Below, piece by piece: positions 7,953 to 16,398 of a DNA stretch of 43,616 nt. The DNA comes from DASSWB01 sp035705495 (lineage in GTDB: Bacteria > Bacteroidota > Bacteroidia > Flavobacteriales > Flavobacteriaceae): assembly GCA_035705495.1 (NCBI GenBank), contig DASSWB010000109.1, positions 1 through 43,616 on the forward strand. The letters are read 5' to 3'. Position 1 is the stretch's first letter. Each line of letters starts with the position of its first letter. The position numbers were made by a program, and so were the translations under genes. Below the pieces are notes generated by a model, which did no database searches, had not been told where the DNA came from, and saw only the letters and a list, made by a program, of their open reading frames with translations.

Positions 7953-8567
7953 ATGAAAATAATTTGCATCGGTAGGAATTACACGAAACATATTGAAGAG
8001 TTGGAGAATGAAAAACCGGAAAATCCCGTAATTTTTCTCAAACCCGATACTTCAATTTTACTCAAGAAACAGCCTTTTTTCATTCCCGATTTTTCTGAAG
8101 ATGTGCATTATGAGGTGGAGGTGCTGGTGCGTATCAACCGGGTTGGTAAACACATTCAGGAAAAATTCGCCCATAAATATTATGATGAAATAGGGTTGGG
8201 AATAGATTTTACGGCACGTGATCTTCAGGAACAATTAAAAGAGAAAGGTCTGCCTTGGGAAAAAGCAAAAGCCTTTGACGGAGCTGCGGTAATTGGAGAA
8301 AAATGGATTGGGAAAAATGAGTTTTCCAATTTAAATAATATTAACTTTAGCCTGCAAAAAAACAAAGAGTTGGTGCAGGAAGGCAATACTTCTTACATGC
8401 TGTGGAAAATTGATGAACTTATCGCCTATGTTTCACAGTTTTTTACTTTGAAAATTGGGGATATCATTTTTACAGGAACACCGGAAGGTGTAGGTAGAGT
8501 AACGGTTAATGACGAATTAAAAGGGTTTTTGGAAGGAAAGGAAATTTTTTCAATAAATGTAAAATAA
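7953..8567 (+). CDS. Fumarylacetoacetate hydrolase (FAH) family protein
   Basis: A 204-residue single-domain FAH-fold enzyme. Family landmarks are K-I-I-C-I-G-R-N-Y at the N-terminus, F-L-K-P-D-T-S, the metal-binding E-V-E in Y-E-V-E-V-L-V, D-F-T-A-R-D, K-A-F-D-G-A and F-T-G-T-P-E-G-V-G near the end. Relatives act as acylpyruvate hydrolases or oxaloacetate decarboxylases. The substrate cannot be fixed from sequence. The stop TAA overlaps the next ATG by one base (taATG), so it is probably translationally coupled with the HPt gene. Confidence 0.92.
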   Translation: MKIICIGRNYTKHIEELENEKPENPVIFLKPDTSILLKKQPFFIPDFSEDVHYEVEVLVRINRVGKHIQEKFAHKYYDEIGLGIDFTARDLQEQLKEKGLPWEKAKAFDGAAVIGEKWIGKNEFSNLNNINFSLQKNKELVQEGNTSYMLWKIDELIAYVSQFFTLKIGDIIFTGTPEGVGRVTVNDELKGFLEGKEIFSINVK

Positions 8568-8905
8568 TGAGCACATACAATTTAGATAGCGTGAGGGAAA
8601 TGGCAGGAGGGGACGAAGAGTTCCTCAAAGTCATTGTCCAAACTTTTTTAGAGGAAGTACCGGCAGATGTTGAACAAATGAGACAAAGCATAGCGCAGGA
8701 AAACGCAAAGCTCACGTATCAGTTTGCACACAAAATGAAGCCAAATCTCCAGATGTTCGGACTTGATCTTCTCAAAGAGATAAAAAGTGTGGAGGCTTGG
8801 GCGAATGGAAACAAATCCAAAAAAGACGTGGTGCCCGCCATTGATAAAATTGTAAATACGGTAACTGCGGCAGCAGAAGAACTTAGAAGGGATTTTGAGC
8901 TGTAA
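8567..8905 (+). CDS. Stand-alone HPt (histidine phosphotransfer) protein
   Basis: A 112-residue four-helix HPt domain. The phosphoacceptor is H55 in F-A-H-K-M-K-P-N, the canonical H-K-x-K-(P/G) motif. The N-terminal helix pattern (L-x-x-V-x-x-x-A-G-G-D-E-E-F-L) is typical of Hpt_1 domains. HPt proteins pass phosphoryl groups between hybrid histidine kinases and response regulators in the cytoplasm. No kinase or regulator is adjacent; the nearest receiver protein is 20 kb away. It overlaps the FAH gene by 1 base upstream and shares its last base with the cinA ATG, so it sits inside a tight three-gene unit whose functional link is unclear. Confidence 0.93.
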   Translation: MSTYNLDSVREMAGGDEEFLKVIVQTFLEEVPADVEQMRQSIAQENAKLTYQFAHKMKPNLQMFGLDLLKEIKSVEAWANGNKSKKDVVPAIDKIVNTVTAAAEELRRDFEL

Positions 8906-10182
8906 TGAAGGCGGAAATAATTACGATTGGAGATGAGATTCTTATTGGTCAGATAGTCGATACCAATTCTGCCTATATTTCTCAGGAACTCAATAAAATT
9001 GGCGTTTCTGTACATCAAATAACTTCTGTCCAAGATGATAAACAACATATCCTAACCGCGCTTGAAGAAGCTTCCAAACGCGCTAAAATTGTTTTGGTGA
9101 CTGGCGGCCTTGGTCCGACGAAAGATGATATTACCAAAAATACTTTTTGTGAATATTTTGAAGATGAATTGATTGAAGATCAAGATGTTCTTGAACATAT
9201 AAAATCGATTTTCAAAAAATTTGACGATGCGCCTATTTCTTCCTTGAACCGGCAACAGGCACTTATTCCATCCCGGGCAAAAGTGATGAATAACATTCAT
9301 GGAACTGCTTGTGGAATGTGGATGGAGAAAGATGAGGTTGTTTTTGTGGCCATGCCTGGCGTACCTTACGAAATGAAGGCAATTCTTAGTAATGAAGTGC
9401 TTCCTAGGTTAAGGGAAAAATTTGATTTTCCGTTTATTTTGCACCGAACGCTCACTGTTTATGGGATTGGTGAAAGTGCTTTGGCGGAAAGAATAGAAGA
9501 TTGGGAAAATCAATTGCCAAAACATATAAAACTAGCTTACCTGCCTAATTACGGTCGGGTGAGATTGCGACTTTCGGGAGTAGGGAACGATGAGCAAAAG
9601 TTGAAAGAAAGCATTGATTCTCAGGTGGAGGAGCTGAAACCCCTTTTGGAAGATTTGGTGGTTAGTTTAACGGAAGAAGAACCGATAGAAGTACAAATAA
9701 GCAAAATACTTACAAAACGAGGTTTCTTCTTGTCTTCCGCGGAAAGTTTTACTGGAGGTGCCATTGCAACGCAATTTACAATGAGACCAGGCGCATCAAC
9801 ATGTTTTAAGGGAAGTTTGGTTTGTTATTCCACGGAAATAAAGAAGAAAGTTTTAAACGTTCCTGCGGATTTAATCGAAAAATATAGTGTGGTAAGTGCA
9901 GAAGTAGCAGAATCTATGGCGAAAAACGCACAGAAACTGCTTAAAACGGATTACGCCATTGCAACCACGGGAAATGCAGGTCCCACCAAAGGAGAAAGCG
10001 ATGCCGAAGTGGGAACAGCTTTTATTGCCATAGCAACCCCGGAAAAGGTTTTCTCGGAAAAATTCATGTTTGGAAAAAGTAGGGAAAAGGTGGTTCAGAA
10101 AAGTATTACGAAGGCTTTTGAGTTGTTATTGGTCGAGTTAAAACAGCTCCCCGAAAAGAATGACAAAGAAGAAAATAGTTAA
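8905..10182 (+). CDS. cinA: CinA family protein (ADP-ribose pyrophosphatase-like COG1058 domain plus NMN amidase domain)
   Basis: A full-length 425-residue two-domain CinA. Residues 1-170 are the MoCF/COG1058 domain (G-D-E-I-L-I-G-Q-I-V-D-T-N-S, V-T-G-G-L-G-P-T-K-D-D). Residues about 260-415 are the PncC nicotinamide-mononucleotide deamidase domain (S-A-E-S-F-T-G-G with the catalytic Ser, V-C-Y-S-T-E-I-K, T-T-G-N-A-G-P). Known members recycle pyridine nucleotides by deamidating NMN released by DNA ligase. Historic naming links it to competence. The ATG overlaps the HPt stop by one base. The next gene, rpmB, has its own promoter. Confidence 0.96.
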   Translation: MKAEIITIGDEILIGQIVDTNSAYISQELNKIGVSVHQITSVQDDKQHILTALEEASKRAKIVLVTGGLGPTKDDITKNTFCEYFEDELIEDQDVLEHIKSIFKKFDDAPISSLNRQQALIPSRAKVMNNIHGTACGMWMEKDEVVFVAMPGVPYEMKAILSNEVLPRLREKFDFPFILHRTLTVYGIGESALAERIEDWENQLPKHIKLAYLPNYGRVRLRLSGVGNDEQKLKESIDSQVEELKPLLEDLVVSLTEEEPIEVQISKILTKRGFFLSSAESFTGGAIATQFTMRPGASTCFKGSLVCYSTEIKKKVLNVPADLIEKYSVVSAEVAESMAKNAQKLLKTDYAIATTGNAGPTKGESDAEVGTAFIAIATPEKVFSEKFMFGKSREKVVQKSITKAFELLLVELKQLPEKNDKEENS

Positions 10183-10216
10183 TTTTTGAAAAGCTAAAAA
10201 ATTATTGAAATTAGTG

Positions 10217-10247
10217 TTGGCTGTTCGGTAAATATTTTGTTAATTTG
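10217..10247 (+). promoter_or_regulatory. Promoter of the rpmB-rpmG-DUF4295 operon
   Basis: TTG at 10217-10219, a 21-base spacer and TAATTTG at 10241-10247. The -7 box has one base fewer between TA and TTTG than the TAnnTTTG consensus. It lies 38 bases before the rpmB ATG. Confidence 0.5.
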
Positions 10248-10284
10248 CAGCCTGTTTTGAAATAACGAGATAAAGAATAGAGCA

Positions 10285-10524
10285 ATGTCAAGAGTTTGTG
10301 AACTTACAGGTAAAAGAGCGATGGTAGGAAACAATGTTTCCCACGCAATGAACAAAACGAAACGTAAATTCAATGTGAATTTGGTGAAAAAGCGTTTTTT
10401 TATTCCTGAAGAAGACAGATGGGTAACTTTAAAAGTTTCAACTTCTGCAATAAAGAACATCAATAAAAAAGGAATCTCTGCTGTATTAAAAGAAGCAAGA
10501 GAAAAAGGATTTTTCGTTAAGTAA
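10285..10524 (+). CDS. rpmB: 50S ribosomal protein bL28
   Basis: A 79-residue ribosomal protein of the large subunit. The start M-S-R-V-C-E-L-T-G-K-R, G-N-N-V-S-H-A-M-N-K-T-K-R and R-W-V-T-L-K-V-S are diagnostic of bL28. Only one N-terminal cysteine is present, so it is the zinc-free type. First gene of a three-gene ribosomal unit (rpmB, rpmG, DUF4295) closed by a strong terminator. Confidence 0.98.
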   Translation: MSRVCELTGKRAMVGNNVSHAMNKTKRKFNVNLVKKRFFIPEEDRWVTLKVSTSAIKNINKKGISAVLKEAREKGFFVK

Positions 10525-10548
10525 TCCTAACTTATTAAGAGCACTAAA

Positions 10549-10731
10549 ATGGCAAAGAAAGGTAACAGAGTTCAGGTAATATTAGAATGTACAGAGCATA
10601 AAGCAACTGGTAAACCAGGTACATCAAGATATATCACAACAAAAAACAAAAAGAACACGCCGGATAGAATGGAATTGAAGAAATTCAATCCAATCTTGAA
10701 AAAAATGACGGTTCATAAAGAAATTAAATAA
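10549..10731 (+). CDS. rpmG: 50S ribosomal protein bL33
   Basis: A 60-residue large-subunit protein, with M-A-K-K-G-N-R-V-Q-V-I-L-E-C-T-E-H, then R-Y-I-T-T-K-N-K-K-N-T and R-M-E-L-K-K-F-N-P. The family's C-x-x-C pairs are lost except for C15, so it is the zinc-independent form. It starts 24 bases after rpmB. Confidence 0.98.
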   Translation: MAKKGNRVQVILECTEHKATGKPGTSRYITTKNKKNTPDRMELKKFNPILKKMTVHKEIK

Positions 10732-10739
10732 TTTAGGTC

Positions 10740-10892
10740 ATGGCAAAGAAATCAGTAGCATCATTACAAACAGGATCAAAGAGGTTAACCAAAGCAATTA
10801 AAATGGTGAAATCTCCTAAAACTGGCGCTTATACTTTCGTTGAAGCCATTATGGCTCCAGAACAGGTAAACGGATTTTTCGACAAGAAATAA
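10740..10892 (+). CDS. Small basic DUF4295 protein
   Basis: A 50-residue Lys-rich protein beginning MAKKSVASLQTGSKRLTKAI and ending G-F-F-D-K-K. The sequence and its position straight after rpmG match the Bacteroidota-restricted DUF4295 family. The ATG is 8 bases after the rpmG stop and the strong terminator follows 21 bases later, so it is the last gene of the ribosomal operon. Basic charge, size and context suggest a ribosome-associated role (inference). Confidence 0.92.
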   Translation: MAKKSVASLQTGSKRLTKAIKMVKSPKTGAYTFVEAIMAPEQVNGFFDKK

Positions 10893-10912
10893 TACGGATA
10901 TAAATTTACGAT

Positions 10913-10945
10913 AAGCCGTCACGATTTACATCGCGACGGCTTTTT
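10913..10945 (+). terminator. Strong rho-independent terminator of the ribosomal operon
   Basis: AAGCCGTC pairs with GACGGCTT, extended by CGAT/ATCG inside the loop, and is followed by TTTTTGTTTTT. Confidence 0.9.
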
Positions 10946-11057
10946 GTTTTTGCCTATATTTGCTATCCGGAAACAAGAGATCTTAAACCTGGGTTTTTAT
11001 TGTGTTTTTGATCCAAGTTTCATGGGTAATTAATTTTCTAACCATCAGCTATTATTT

Positions 11058-12011
11058 ATGAGTTTATTCAAGAAGATTTTTTCTCCTGAAAAAAAGGAAA
11101 CTTTAGATAAAGGTCTTGAAAAATCAAAGACTAATTTTTTTTCCAAATTGGGAAAAGCAGTTGCGGGAAAAGATAAAATTGATGATGAGGTTCTTGACGA
11201 ATTGGAAAATGTGCTGGTTTCAAGCGATGTTGGCGTGGGGACAACCATTAAAATCATCGACAGAATTGAAGCCCGCGTAGCTAAGGACAAATATTTGGGA
11301 ACTTCCGAACTTAACCAGATTCTGCGTGAAGAAATTGCAGCACTTTTGGCGGAAAGCAATAGCGGCGAAGACAAAAACTTTTACCTTCCGCAGGATAAGA
11401 AACCATACGTGATCATGGTTGTTGGAGTGAATGGCGTTGGGAAAACGACCACGATCGGGAAATTGGCTTATCAATTCAAAAAAGCAGGGAAATCTGTTGT
11501 TTTAGGCGCTGCTGATACTTTTCGCGCAGCAGCAATCGATCAACTTCAAGTTTGGGCCGATAGGGTGCAAGTTCCTATAGTAAAACAGAGCATGGGAAGC
11601 GATCCGGCTTCAGTCGCTTTTGACAGTTTACAAAGTGGCGTGAAACAGCAAGCCGATGTGGTTATAATTGATACCGCGGGAAGACTTCATAATAAAATCA
11701 ACTTGATGAACGAGCTAACCAAAGTCAAGCGGGTCATGCAAAAAGTAGTGCCCGATGCACCGCACGAAGTTTTATTGGTTTTGGATGGTTCTACGGGACA
11801 AAATGCTTTCGAACAAGCCAAACAATTTACCGCAGCTACCGAAGTGACTTCACTTGCCGTTACCAAACTTGATGGAACCGCAAAAGGTGGTGTGGTAATT
11901 GGGATTAGTGATCAATTCAAAATCCCAGTGAAATATATTGGCGTGGGAGAAGGCATCGAAGATTTACAGGTCTTCAACAAATACGAATTTGTCGATTCAT
12001 TTTTTAAGTAA
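11058..12011 (+). CDS. ftsY: Signal recognition particle receptor FtsY
   Basis: A 317-residue SRP receptor GTPase that docks ribosome-SRP complexes at the membrane. A short basic N-terminal region replaces the long acidic A domain of E. coli and is normal for this phylum. The N domain covers about residues 20-100. The G domain shows G-V-N-G-V-G-K-T-T (P-loop), D-T-F-R-A-A-A-I-D-Q-L, D-T-A-G-R-L-H and T-K-L-D-G-T-A-K-G-G. The C-terminal G-E-G-I-E-D-L-Q-V-F is typical. The ATG at 11058 begins MSLFKKIFSPEKK. Confidence 0.98.
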   Translation: MSLFKKIFSPEKKETLDKGLEKSKTNFFSKLGKAVAGKDKIDDEVLDELENVLVSSDVGVGTTIKIIDRIEARVAKDKYLGTSELNQILREEIAALLAESNSGEDKNFYLPQDKKPYVIMVVGVNGVGKTTTIGKLAYQFKKAGKSVVLGAADTFRAAAIDQLQVWADRVQVPIVKQSMGSDPASVAFDSLQSGVKQQADVVIIDTAGRLHNKINLMNELTKVKRVMQKVVPDAPHEVLLVLDGSTGQNAFEQAKQFTAATEVTSLAVTKLDGTAKGGVVIGISDQFKIPVKYIGVGEGIEDLQVFNKYEFVDSFFK

Positions 12012-12038
12012 GAAGATTTCCCATTTCAAAAAATTGGC

Positions 12039-12341
12039 ATGTTGCAGCGCAATCAAATCATCGTTACTAAAATCATTCTGTTTTACAGCATTTTTGTGTT
12101 GGTGATGAAAGGTATTTTTTTACTCGACCAATATTTTAGCGATCAAAATCTTTCCGAAGCATTGGTTTTTGCCCATCTTATTTTGTCAATTCCATTTGTG
12201 CTACTCGGTATTTTTGGTTTTTTCAGTGTTAAAAAGGAAAACTATTCTTGGATTTACGTCGCAATCGGTGTCATTATCATCATTGCGATGCGGATTTATG
12301 AAATCGATTTGATCAAATATCTACGGGAATTGTTTTCATAG
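12039..12341 (+). CDS. Small integral membrane protein, function unknown
   Basis: 100 residues with three predicted membrane segments (about 10-30, 43-64 and 72-90). Charged residues are confined to the ends and loops. No recognised family. It lies in the gap between ftsY and rimO, 27 bases after ftsY, probably in the same transcript. The rimO promoter's -33 element falls inside its last codons. An uninterrupted frame and hydrophobic patterning make it likely to be real. Confidence 0.7.
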   Translation: MLQRNQIIVTKIILFYSIFVLVMKGIFLLDQYFSDQNLSEALVFAHLILSIPFVLLGIFGFFSVKKENYSWIYVAIGVIIIIAMRIYEIDLIKYLRELFS

Positions 12342-12360
12342 GCTTTTAATCGTACTTTTG
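12330..12360 (+). promoter_or_regulatory. Promoter of rimO
   Basis: TTG at 12330-12332, a 20-base spacer and TACTTTTG at 12353-12360, an exact TAnnTTTG. It overlaps the end of the preceding small membrane-protein gene and is 55 bases before the rimO ATG. Confidence 0.6.
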
Positions 12361-12415
12361 CACTCCAAAATTTTCGGCTTTTTCAACTTTAAAAAGCTTG
12401 TAATTACTACTTTAT

Positions 12416-13756
12416 ATGAGGACGAAATCCATAAAAAAGAATAAAATCAATGTTGTAACCTTAGGTTGTAGCAAAAACGTGTACGACAGCGAAGTTTTGA
12501 TGGGGCAATTGCGCGCCAGTAAAAAGGATGTTGTTCACGAGGAAGACGGAAATATTGTAGTAATCAATACCTGCGGATTTATCAATAACGCCAAAGAAGA
12601 ATCCATCAATACTATTCTGGATTACGTTTCGCAAAAAGAGGAAGGCTTGGTCGATAAAGTATTTGTTACTGGTTGCTTGAGCGAACGCTATAAACCCGAT
12701 TTGCAAAAGGAAATCCCTAATGTTGATCAATACTTCGGAACAACCGAATTGCCAAGTTTATTAAAAGCTTTGGAGGCCGATTACAAACACGAATTAATAG
12801 GAGAGCGCTTAACCACAACTCCTAAAAATTACGCTTATTTAAAAATCGCCGAAGGTTGCGATAGGCCTTGCTCGTTTTGTGCAATTCCGCTAATGCGTGG
12901 AAAACACAAATCGACTCCAATAGAAAATCTTGTTATTGAAGCTGAAAAATTGGCTGCCAATGGTGTGAAGGAATTGATTCTGATTGCACAGGATTTAACT
13001 TACTACGGATTGGATCTATACAAAAAACGAAATCTTGCAGAACTTCTTGAAGCTCTGGTAAAAGTTGAGGGAATTGAATGGATTCGACTGCATTATGCAT
13101 TTCCCACTGGTTTCCCGATGGATGTTTTGGAAGTAATGAAACGCGAACCAAAAATCTGTAATTATTTGGACATTCCATTGCAGCATATTTCCGATTCAAT
13201 TTTAAAATCGATGCGACGCGGAACTACGCAAGCAAAAACCACAAAATTATTGCAGGAATTTAGAGCGATTGTTCCCGATATGACGATCAGAACTACTTTA
13301 ATTGTGGGTTATCCAGGAGAAACCGAAGCAGATTTTCAAACTTTAAAAAATTGGGTGAAGGAAATGCGATTCGAACGTATGGGCTGTTTCACCTATTCGC
13401 ACGAAGAAAATACACATGCCTACAATTTGGAGGATGATGTACCTGAAGAAGTGAAACAAGCACGCGCCAACGAAATCATGGAAATTCAATCACAAATTTC
13501 CTGGGAATTGAATCAGCAGAAAATTGGAAAAACTTTCCGTGTGATTATCGACAGAAAAGAAGGTGAATATTTCGTGGGAAGAACCGAACACGATTCTCCC
13601 GATGTTGATAATGAGGTTCTGATCAATGCTTCAGAGAACTATTTAAAAACAGGCGAATTTTACAACATCGAAATCACCGATGCAGCCGATTTCGATTTGT
13701 ATGGAAAATTGGTAAATGTAAACGAACCTGAATTACAGACAAAAGCAGGTATTTAA
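12416..13756 (+). CDS. rimO: Ribosomal protein S12 methylthiotransferase RimO
   Basis: A 446-residue radical-SAM methylthiotransferase that adds a methylthio group to an aspartate of ribosomal protein uS12. The N-terminal UPF0004 domain has the three cluster cysteines (T-L-G-C-S-K-N, I-N-T-C-G-F, V-T-G-C-L-S). The radical-SAM motif is C-D-R-P-C-S-F-C. A TRAM domain closes the C-terminus. G-C-S-K-N and Y-A-Y-L-K-I-A-E-G-C fit RimO rather than MiaB. It sits near other translation genes (rpmB, rpmG, ftsY) but has its own promoter. Confidence 0.97.
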   Translation: MRTKSIKKNKINVVTLGCSKNVYDSEVLMGQLRASKKDVVHEEDGNIVVINTCGFINNAKEESINTILDYVSQKEEGLVDKVFVTGCLSERYKPDLQKEIPNVDQYFGTTELPSLLKALEADYKHELIGERLTTTPKNYAYLKIAEGCDRPCSFCAIPLMRGKHKSTPIENLVIEAEKLAANGVKELILIAQDLTYYGLDLYKKRNLAELLEALVKVEGIEWIRLHYAFPTGFPMDVLEVMKREPKICNYLDIPLQHISDSILKSMRRGTTQAKTTKLLQEFRAIVPDMTIRTTLIVGYPGETEADFQTLKNWVKEMRFERMGCFTYSHEENTHAYNLEDDVPEEVKQARANEIMEIQSQISWELNQQKIGKTFRVIIDRKEGEYFVGRTEHDSPDVDNEVLINASENYLKTGEFYNIEITDAADFDLYGKLVNVNEPELQTKAGI

Positions 13757-13781
13757 TTTTTCAAGGTTTAAAATTTGAAAA

Positions 13782-14213
13782 ATGCGAAACGAATCAATGA
13801 CTAGAATCGTAAAGCGTAGCAATTTTTTCCGCCGCAATTTTTTTCTTCTGTTCGGTGGTTGTCTCTTTCTTCTTTTTATCTTGATGTTGATTTCTGACCC
13901 GGATTTTGATTTCTGGTCCGCTGGCTATCTTCCCATTGGAGTGCTTCATATTTATATGCATTTTTATAACAAAAAAAAGTACGGAACTGATGAAGCCTAC
14001 ATAGCATGGGACGATGAAAAAATAGTAGTGCGGGAACTTCAGCAGCCACCAAATATATATACTTGGTCGGAAGTTGATGATATTCGGATTTCCAAGAATC
14101 ACCTCACCATAAAATCAGGAGCTGCAAATGGCATCATGATGGATTTGAAAGGTTTTAAGGAAGAAGATATCCCGCAATTGGAAAATGAACTGAAATCCAA
14201 ACTTGCTGTTTAG
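13782..14213 (+). CDS. Membrane-anchored PH-like protein, function unknown
   Basis: 143 residues. Two hydrophobic segments (about 20-40 and 47-62) are followed by a soluble C-terminal part with Y-I-A-W-D-D-E-K-I-V-V-R-E, W-S-E-V-D-D-I-R-I and L-T-I-K-S-G. This arrangement of strands and final helix (E-L-K-S-K-L) resembles bacterial PH-like membrane proteins, such as the minus-strand protein at 39888-40340. The second ATG at 13797 is an alternative start. Convergent with the USP gene. Confidence 0.7.
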   Translation: MRNESMTRIVKRSNFFRRNFFLLFGGCLFLLFILMLISDPDFDFWSAGYLPIGVLHIYMHFYNKKKYGTDEAYIAWDDEKIVVRELQQPPNIYTWSEVDDIRISKNHLTIKSGAANGIMMDLKGFKEEDIPQLENELKSKLAV

Positions 14214-14240
14214 TTTTGGCTTTTTTTTGACTTGAAAAAA

Positions 14241-14675
14241 TTATTCCAAAGGCACAATCAACACAGGAACCTTGCTTTCATTGATTATTGTGGTTCCGGT
14301 ACTTTCAACAAACATTCTATAGAGCATTCCTTGTTTTTTATGTCCTAAAATCACAAGGTCAATGTTCAGTTTATTGGTTTCGATTAAAATCATTTCATCT
14401 GTTGCTCCCTGAACCAAAAGTCCTTCCGCATCGATTCCGTGATTGGTAAACTTTTGCGCATGTTCCTGAATCATTTTATGTTCTTCTCGCAATTCGCTGG
14501 CTTTGCTGTCCCTGATGTATTGTGGCCCCACATCAAAACCCACAAAATCAGGACTAGGCTCTGCAATATGTACAAGCCAAACTTTTGAATTGAATTTTTC
14601 AGAAATTAGTAAGGCTTGTTCTATCAAAGGTTGAGTATTGCTGTCAAAATCGACTGCGACGAGTATATTTTTCAT
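14241..14675 (-). CDS. Universal stress protein (UspA family)
   Basis: A 144-residue single USP domain: N-I-L-V-A-V-D-F-D start, W-L-V-H-I-A-E-P on strand 2, and the C-terminal strand K-V-P-V-L-I-V-P. The usual ATP-binding G-x-x-G stretch (G-S-H-G) reads L-G-H-K-K here, so the second glycine is missing and nucleotide binding may be lost. Family members respond to stress and stasis. Monocistronic, divergent from the MATE exporter. Confidence 0.92.
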   Translation of the reverse strand: MKNILVAVDFDSNTQPLIEQALLISEKFNSKVWLVHIAEPSPDFVGFDVGPQYIRDSKASELREEHKMIQEHAQKFTNHGIDAEGLLVQGATDEMILIETNKLNIDLVILGHKKQGMLYRMFVESTGTTIINESKVPVLIVPLE

Positions 14676-14743
14676 GAATTTTTAGTTTAAATATAGCCTA
14701 TAAATATCAGAAATCATAGCGTATACAATCAATTCTAAACGCT

Positions 14744-14751
14744 TACCTTTG
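14744..14751 (+). promoter_or_regulatory. -7 promoter element of the MATE exporter gene
   Basis: TACCTTTG, an exact TAnnTTTG, 20 bases before the GTG start at 14772. No clear -33 TTG was found. Confidence 0.5.
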
Positions 14752-14771
14752 CAGCTCTAAAATTAATCGTA

Positions 14772-16139
14772 GTGTTTTCTGCTTATACCAAAGAATTTAA
14801 AACCAATCTTTCGCTGGCCTATCCTGTTATGCTCGGTCAACTGGGTCACGTAATGGTGGGTTTGGCCGATAATATTATGGTCGGACAATTAGGCCCTGCG
14901 CCCTTAGCAGCGGTTTCTTTGGGAAACAGTTTGATTTTCATAGCACTTTCACTCGGTATCGGGTTTTCGTTTGCCATCACACCATTGGTTGGCGAAGCCG
15001 ATGGCGCCGGAAACATAGAGCAGGGCAGAAGCTATTTTCACCACGGAATGATTATGTGCGTTGTCAATGGGATTTTGCTTTTCCTTTTGCTGCTCTTGGC
15101 TGAACCGATTTTGTATTATTTGGATCAACCGCCAGAAGTGGTAGAGTTGGCCATTCCTTATTTTAGGATTGTGGCTTTTTCCATGATACCGCTGATGATT
15201 TTTCAAGGTTTCAAGCAATTTGCCGACGGACTTTCGCAAACGAAATACGCGATGTACGCTACCTTGGTCGCTAACGTTATGAATATCATTGGAAACTATT
15301 GCTTGATTTATGGTGTTTGGTTTTTCCCACGTTTGGAATTGGAAGGAGCGGCATTATCTACTTTACTGTCTCGTATTTTCATGGTTTGGTTTTTATGGCA
15401 AATACTTCGGAAACGTGAAAAACTAAAATCGTATTTTATCTGGTCGAAAAATGAACTTTTCAAAAAATCCATTTTTAAAAAACTATTTTCTTTAGGTTTT
15501 CCGACTGCTTTACAGATGTTTTTTGAAATTGCACTTTTTACTTCCACGGTATTTCTGGCGGGATCTTTAGGTGTTTTTCCGCAGGCAGCAAACCAAATCG
15601 CACTTAATTTGGCGTCAATGACATTTATGGTTGCTGTAGGGCTTGGAGTTACGGCTACAATTAGGGTCAGCAATCAGAAAGGAAAGGGAAATTACGTGGA
15701 TTTACGGCGGATTGCTTTTTCGATCTTCCTGTTGGTTTTATTGATTGAAATCATTTTTGCCATCGGTTTTATTTTACTGAAAGATTGGTTGCCAACAATT
15801 TATCTCGATGATATGGGCGTGATTGTCTTAGCGGCCCAATTGCTTGTTATTGCAGCTTGGTTCCAACTAAGTGACGGCATACAGGTTGTAATCCTAGGTG
15901 GTTTACGCGGATTGCAGGATGTGAAAATCCCGACCGTTATTTGCTTTATTGCTTATTGGATTATTGGTTTCCCCATTTGTTTTTACTTCGGAAGTGAGGA
16001 CAGACTAGGTTCAACAGGTATTTGGATCGGATTATTGGCTGGATTAACTGCTTCGGCAACGATGCTGTTTTTTAGGTTTAATTATTTGAGCAAAAAATTG
16101 ATTAAAAATCAAATTCCACCTGTTTCCACAGTAAATTAA
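14772..16139 (+). CDS. MATE family multidrug/cation efflux transporter
   Basis: A 455-residue inner-membrane antiporter with about 12 membrane segments in two halves. Signature stretches include L-A-Y-P-V-M-L-G-Q-L-G, D-N-I-M-V-G-Q-L-G, P-L-V-G-E-A-D-G-A-G and G-V-T-A-T-I-R-V-S in the second half. It exports organic cations using a Na+ or H+ gradient (family knowledge); substrate unknown. The start is a GTG at 14772, with a -7 box 20 bases upstream and no better ATG. Two small genes follow on the same strand. Confidence 0.95.
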   Translation: MFSAYTKEFKTNLSLAYPVMLGQLGHVMVGLADNIMVGQLGPAPLAAVSLGNSLIFIALSLGIGFSFAITPLVGEADGAGNIEQGRSYFHHGMIMCVVNGILLFLLLLLAEPILYYLDQPPEVVELAIPYFRIVAFSMIPLMIFQGFKQFADGLSQTKYAMYATLVANVMNIIGNYCLIYGVWFFPRLELEGAALSTLLSRIFMVWFLWQILRKREKLKSYFIWSKNELFKKSIFKKLFSLGFPTALQMFFEIALFTSTVFLAGSLGVFPQAANQIALNLASMTFMVAVGLGVTATIRVSNQKGKGNYVDLRRIAFSIFLLVLLIEIIFAIGFILLKDWLPTIYLDDMGVIVLAAQLLVIAAWFQLSDGIQVVILGGLRGLQDVKIPTVICFIAYWIIGFPICFYFGSEDRLGSTGIWIGLLAGLTASATMLFFRFNYLSKKLIKNQIPPVSTVN

Positions 16140-16167
16140 GTATTTTTGAAATTCAAAAAATCAGAAA

Positions 16168-16395
16168 ATGAGTTTTCCAAAATTTCTCTTAGGTGATAAC
16201 ACCGATTTTCCAGACGCAATTTTTGTGGTTCACACTGAATTTCCTCGATTTATTATCAATTTAGCCGATGATGAAGTAGAATGGCTTGAAGATTTTGATG
16301 AATCCGACGAAGCTGAATTGTCTTCTGAAGCAGAAGGATTAATTCAGCAGGCAAACGAGTTTTACGATCGTGAAGTGTCACGCTACGAAGAATAA
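16168..16395 (+). CDS. Small acidic conserved protein, function unknown
   Basis: 75 residues, start MSFPKFLLGDNTDFPDAIFV and a very acidic second half (E-V-E-W-L-E-D-F-D-E-S-D-E-A-E). Cytoplasmic, no signal or membrane segment. I believe it is conserved in flavobacteria but know no function. The PAP2 gene's ATG is 3 bases after its stop, so the two are co-transcribed. Confidence 0.82.
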   Translation: MSFPKFLLGDNTDFPDAIFVVHTEFPRFIINLADDEVEWLEDFDESDEAELSSEAEGLIQQANEFYDREVSRYEE

Positions 16396-16398
16396 TTG

